Of a stretch of 64,000 bases of DNA, positions 63,131-64,000 are shown one piece after another. The notes under the pieces were generated by a model, which saw only the letters and a list, made by a program, of their open reading frames with translations, was not told the DNA's origin and ran no database searches. Each line of letters opens with the position of its first letter. The first letter of the stretch is position 1. The position numbers and the translations under genes were made by a program. This stretch comes from Maribacter aestuarii (GTDB taxonomy: Bacteria; Bacteroidota; Bacteroidia; Flavobacteriales; Flavobacteriaceae), in the NCBI RefSeq assembly GCF_027474845.2, contig NZ_CP107031.2:1998501-2062500 (forward strand), read 5' to 3'.

Positions 63131-63280
63131 CTAGTGGCAGCCACAGTCATCCTGTCCGCAGACCTTTTGATGGGACTTTTTAGATGCGAACAACGATTTA
63201 GGAAGAAAGAACTTTTTTACAATATATCCCACGGAAAGTATCAAAGTAATATAAACCAAAGTATGTTGCAAAATGTCCAT
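63131..63280 (-). CDS. FeoB-associated Cys-rich membrane protein
   Basis: A 49-residue gene too short for most finders, starting 3 bases after the feoB stop. One membrane helix (LQHTLVYITLILSVGYIV, residues 4-21), a basic loop (KKFFLPKSLFASKKSHQK) and a Cys tail CGQDDCGCH with Cys41, Cys46 and Cys48. This matches the short proteins found after FeoB in Bacteroidota. A redox or iron-binding role beside the iron transporter is plausible. Confidence 0.75.
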   Translation of the reverse strand: MDILQHTLVYITLILSVGYIVKKFFLPKSLFASKKSHQKVCGQDDCGCH

Positions 63281-63283
63281 ATT

Positions 63284-64000
63284 TTATTTCAAGATTTGAT
63301 ATGCTATTAAAGCTACAATATAAGCAAAAAGACTCATGAATACCAACTGCCCGGCAGGCCATTTCCAAGAATTTGTTTCGCGCTTCACCACTGCTAAGGT
63401 ACTCATGCATTGCATGGCAAATGCATAAAATAATAATAACGATATCCCAGAGGCAAGGTTGAACAAAGGCTTTCCGTTATTGGGATTTACCTCTGCCGCC
63501 ATTCTGTATTTTATGGTTTCTTCTTCATCATTCCCAACACTATAAATCGTGGCTAAAGTTCCCACAAAGACTTCCCTTGCCGCAAACGAGGTCAGTACTG
63601 CAATCCCTATTTTCCAATCATATCCTAACGGACGTACAATGGGCTCAATTGCTTTACCCATGTAGCCCATATAAGAATGTTCCAGTTTATAACTGGCTAT
63701 TTCTTGGTTTATGGCACGTTCTTCTAATTCGGTTTTTTCAAGGGCTTCGGAATCTTGGAGTTTACTCTGAATGTATGCTTGGCTGTAAGGGCTAAATCCA
63801 TCTTTTTCTACTCTTTCGGAAACAATCTGTTCGGCATTCTTAAAATCGTCTGAAAATCCGTTAGAGCCTAAGAACCAAAGGATGATTGAAATAGCAAGTA
63901 TGATTTTACCTGCACCAAAAACAAAGCTCTTGGTCTTTTCTAAGACCGTAAAACCAACATTTTTTAGTAGGGGAAGCTTGTAATTGGGCATTTCCACTAC
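63284..64000 (-). CDS. feoB: Ferrous iron transporter FeoB, C-terminal part
   Basis: The frame is open to the window edge, so the N-terminal G-protein domain is missing; about 238 residues are visible. The C-terminal Gate/FeoB core has FAAREVFVGTLATIYSVG, FAMQCMSTLAVVKRETNSWKW and final helix FMSLFAYIVALIAYQIL, all FeoB hallmarks. FeoB moves Fe2+ into the cytoplasm. The next gene downstream is the small Cys-rich protein. No feoA is visible in the window. Confidence 0.92.
   Translation of the reverse strand, partial: VVEMPNYKLPLLKNVGFTVLEKTKSFVFGAGKIILAISIILWFLGSNGFSDDFKNAEQIVSERVEKDGFSPYSQAYIQSKLQDSEALEKTELEERAINQEIASYKLEHSYMGYMGKAIEPIVRPLGYDWKIGIAVLTSFAAREVFVGTLATIYSVGNDEEETIKYRMAAEVNPNNGKPLFNLASGISLLLFYAFAMQCMSTLAVVKRETNSWKWPAGQLVFMSLFAYIVALIAYQILK

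Noticed and set aside
1..64000. tRNA, rRNA, CRISPR, insertion-sequence or prophage features
   Set aside because: No cloverleaf, rRNA-like, repeat-spacer, transposase or phage structural genes were recognised.

Overview
The window looks like a chromosomal segment from a marine-type member of the Flavobacteriaceae (Bacteroidota). Support comes from the moderate-to-low GC, the TTG-N19-TAnnTTTG promoter form at 26251-26280, the scarcity of Shine-Dalgarno sequences, many lipoproteins with short LxxC signals, TonB/CarboxypepD-reg receptors, DUF1080 lipoproteins, a CzcA-TolC fusion pump and a carotenoid lycopene cyclase. The genus is not determinable here. I see no rRNA, tRNA, CRISPR array, insertion sequence or prophage.

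Layout. (1) 1-8388: a carbohydrate module with a nucleoside/sugar MFS permease (cut by the window start), a Gfo/Idh/MocA dehydrogenase, a divergent GMC flavoprotein, a TIM-barrel isomerase and three consecutive DUF1080 lipoproteins. By family it is a candidate 3-keto-glycoside pathway: oxidise C3, cleave the keto-glycoside, isomerise or reduce the product. (2) 8442-10474: yicC-gmk-nadD housekeeping operon. (3) 10476-14637: a STAS/SEC14-like protein, a DUF6503 protein, a PiT phosphate transporter with a PhoU-like tail, and a small secreted CarboxypepD-reg protein behind a 23-bp palindrome. (4) 14754-26067: dgt, DUF3078, dxs, tadA, a lipoprotein, a cold-shock protein, a ClC protein lacking the gating glutamate, a TPR lipoprotein, a TonB-C-like protein and aspS. 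(5) 26323-33533: a YwqK/MORN protein, then a TetR-TolC-adaptor-RND operon with a plausible operator/promoter. (6) 33565-36924: an ECF sigma factor with a small membrane protein, a prenyl synthase and lycopene cyclase. (7) 36979-40860: a TonB receptor divergent from a DtxR/MntR-type regulator and a ZIP transporter, with a palindrome overlapping the receptor's predicted -7 box. (8) 40991-43918: a frameshifted serine hydrolase followed by a LytS/LytTR-type two-component pair. (9) 43966-49943: a heavy-metal efflux operon (His-rich protein, CzcA-TolC fusion, adaptor). (10) 50040-57931: S9 peptidase, bacterial PH-like protein, DUF2141, stand-alone plug lipoprotein, tricorn-like S41 protease, SnoaL-like protein and DUF423. 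(11) 57950-61264: a five-gene ECF sigma/anti-sigma operon with two DUF4097 proteins and an NTF2-like lipoprotein. (12) 61403-64000: a CarboxypepD-reg protein, then the end of feoB and a 49-residue Cys-rich membrane protein.

The strongest candidates for follow-up are the CzcA-TolC fusion with a possible internal start, the gating-residue loss in the ClC protein, the DUF1080 module, the metal-regulated TonB/ZIP locus and the sigma/DUF4097 operon. All functional statements are from reading motifs and known families; no database search was run.
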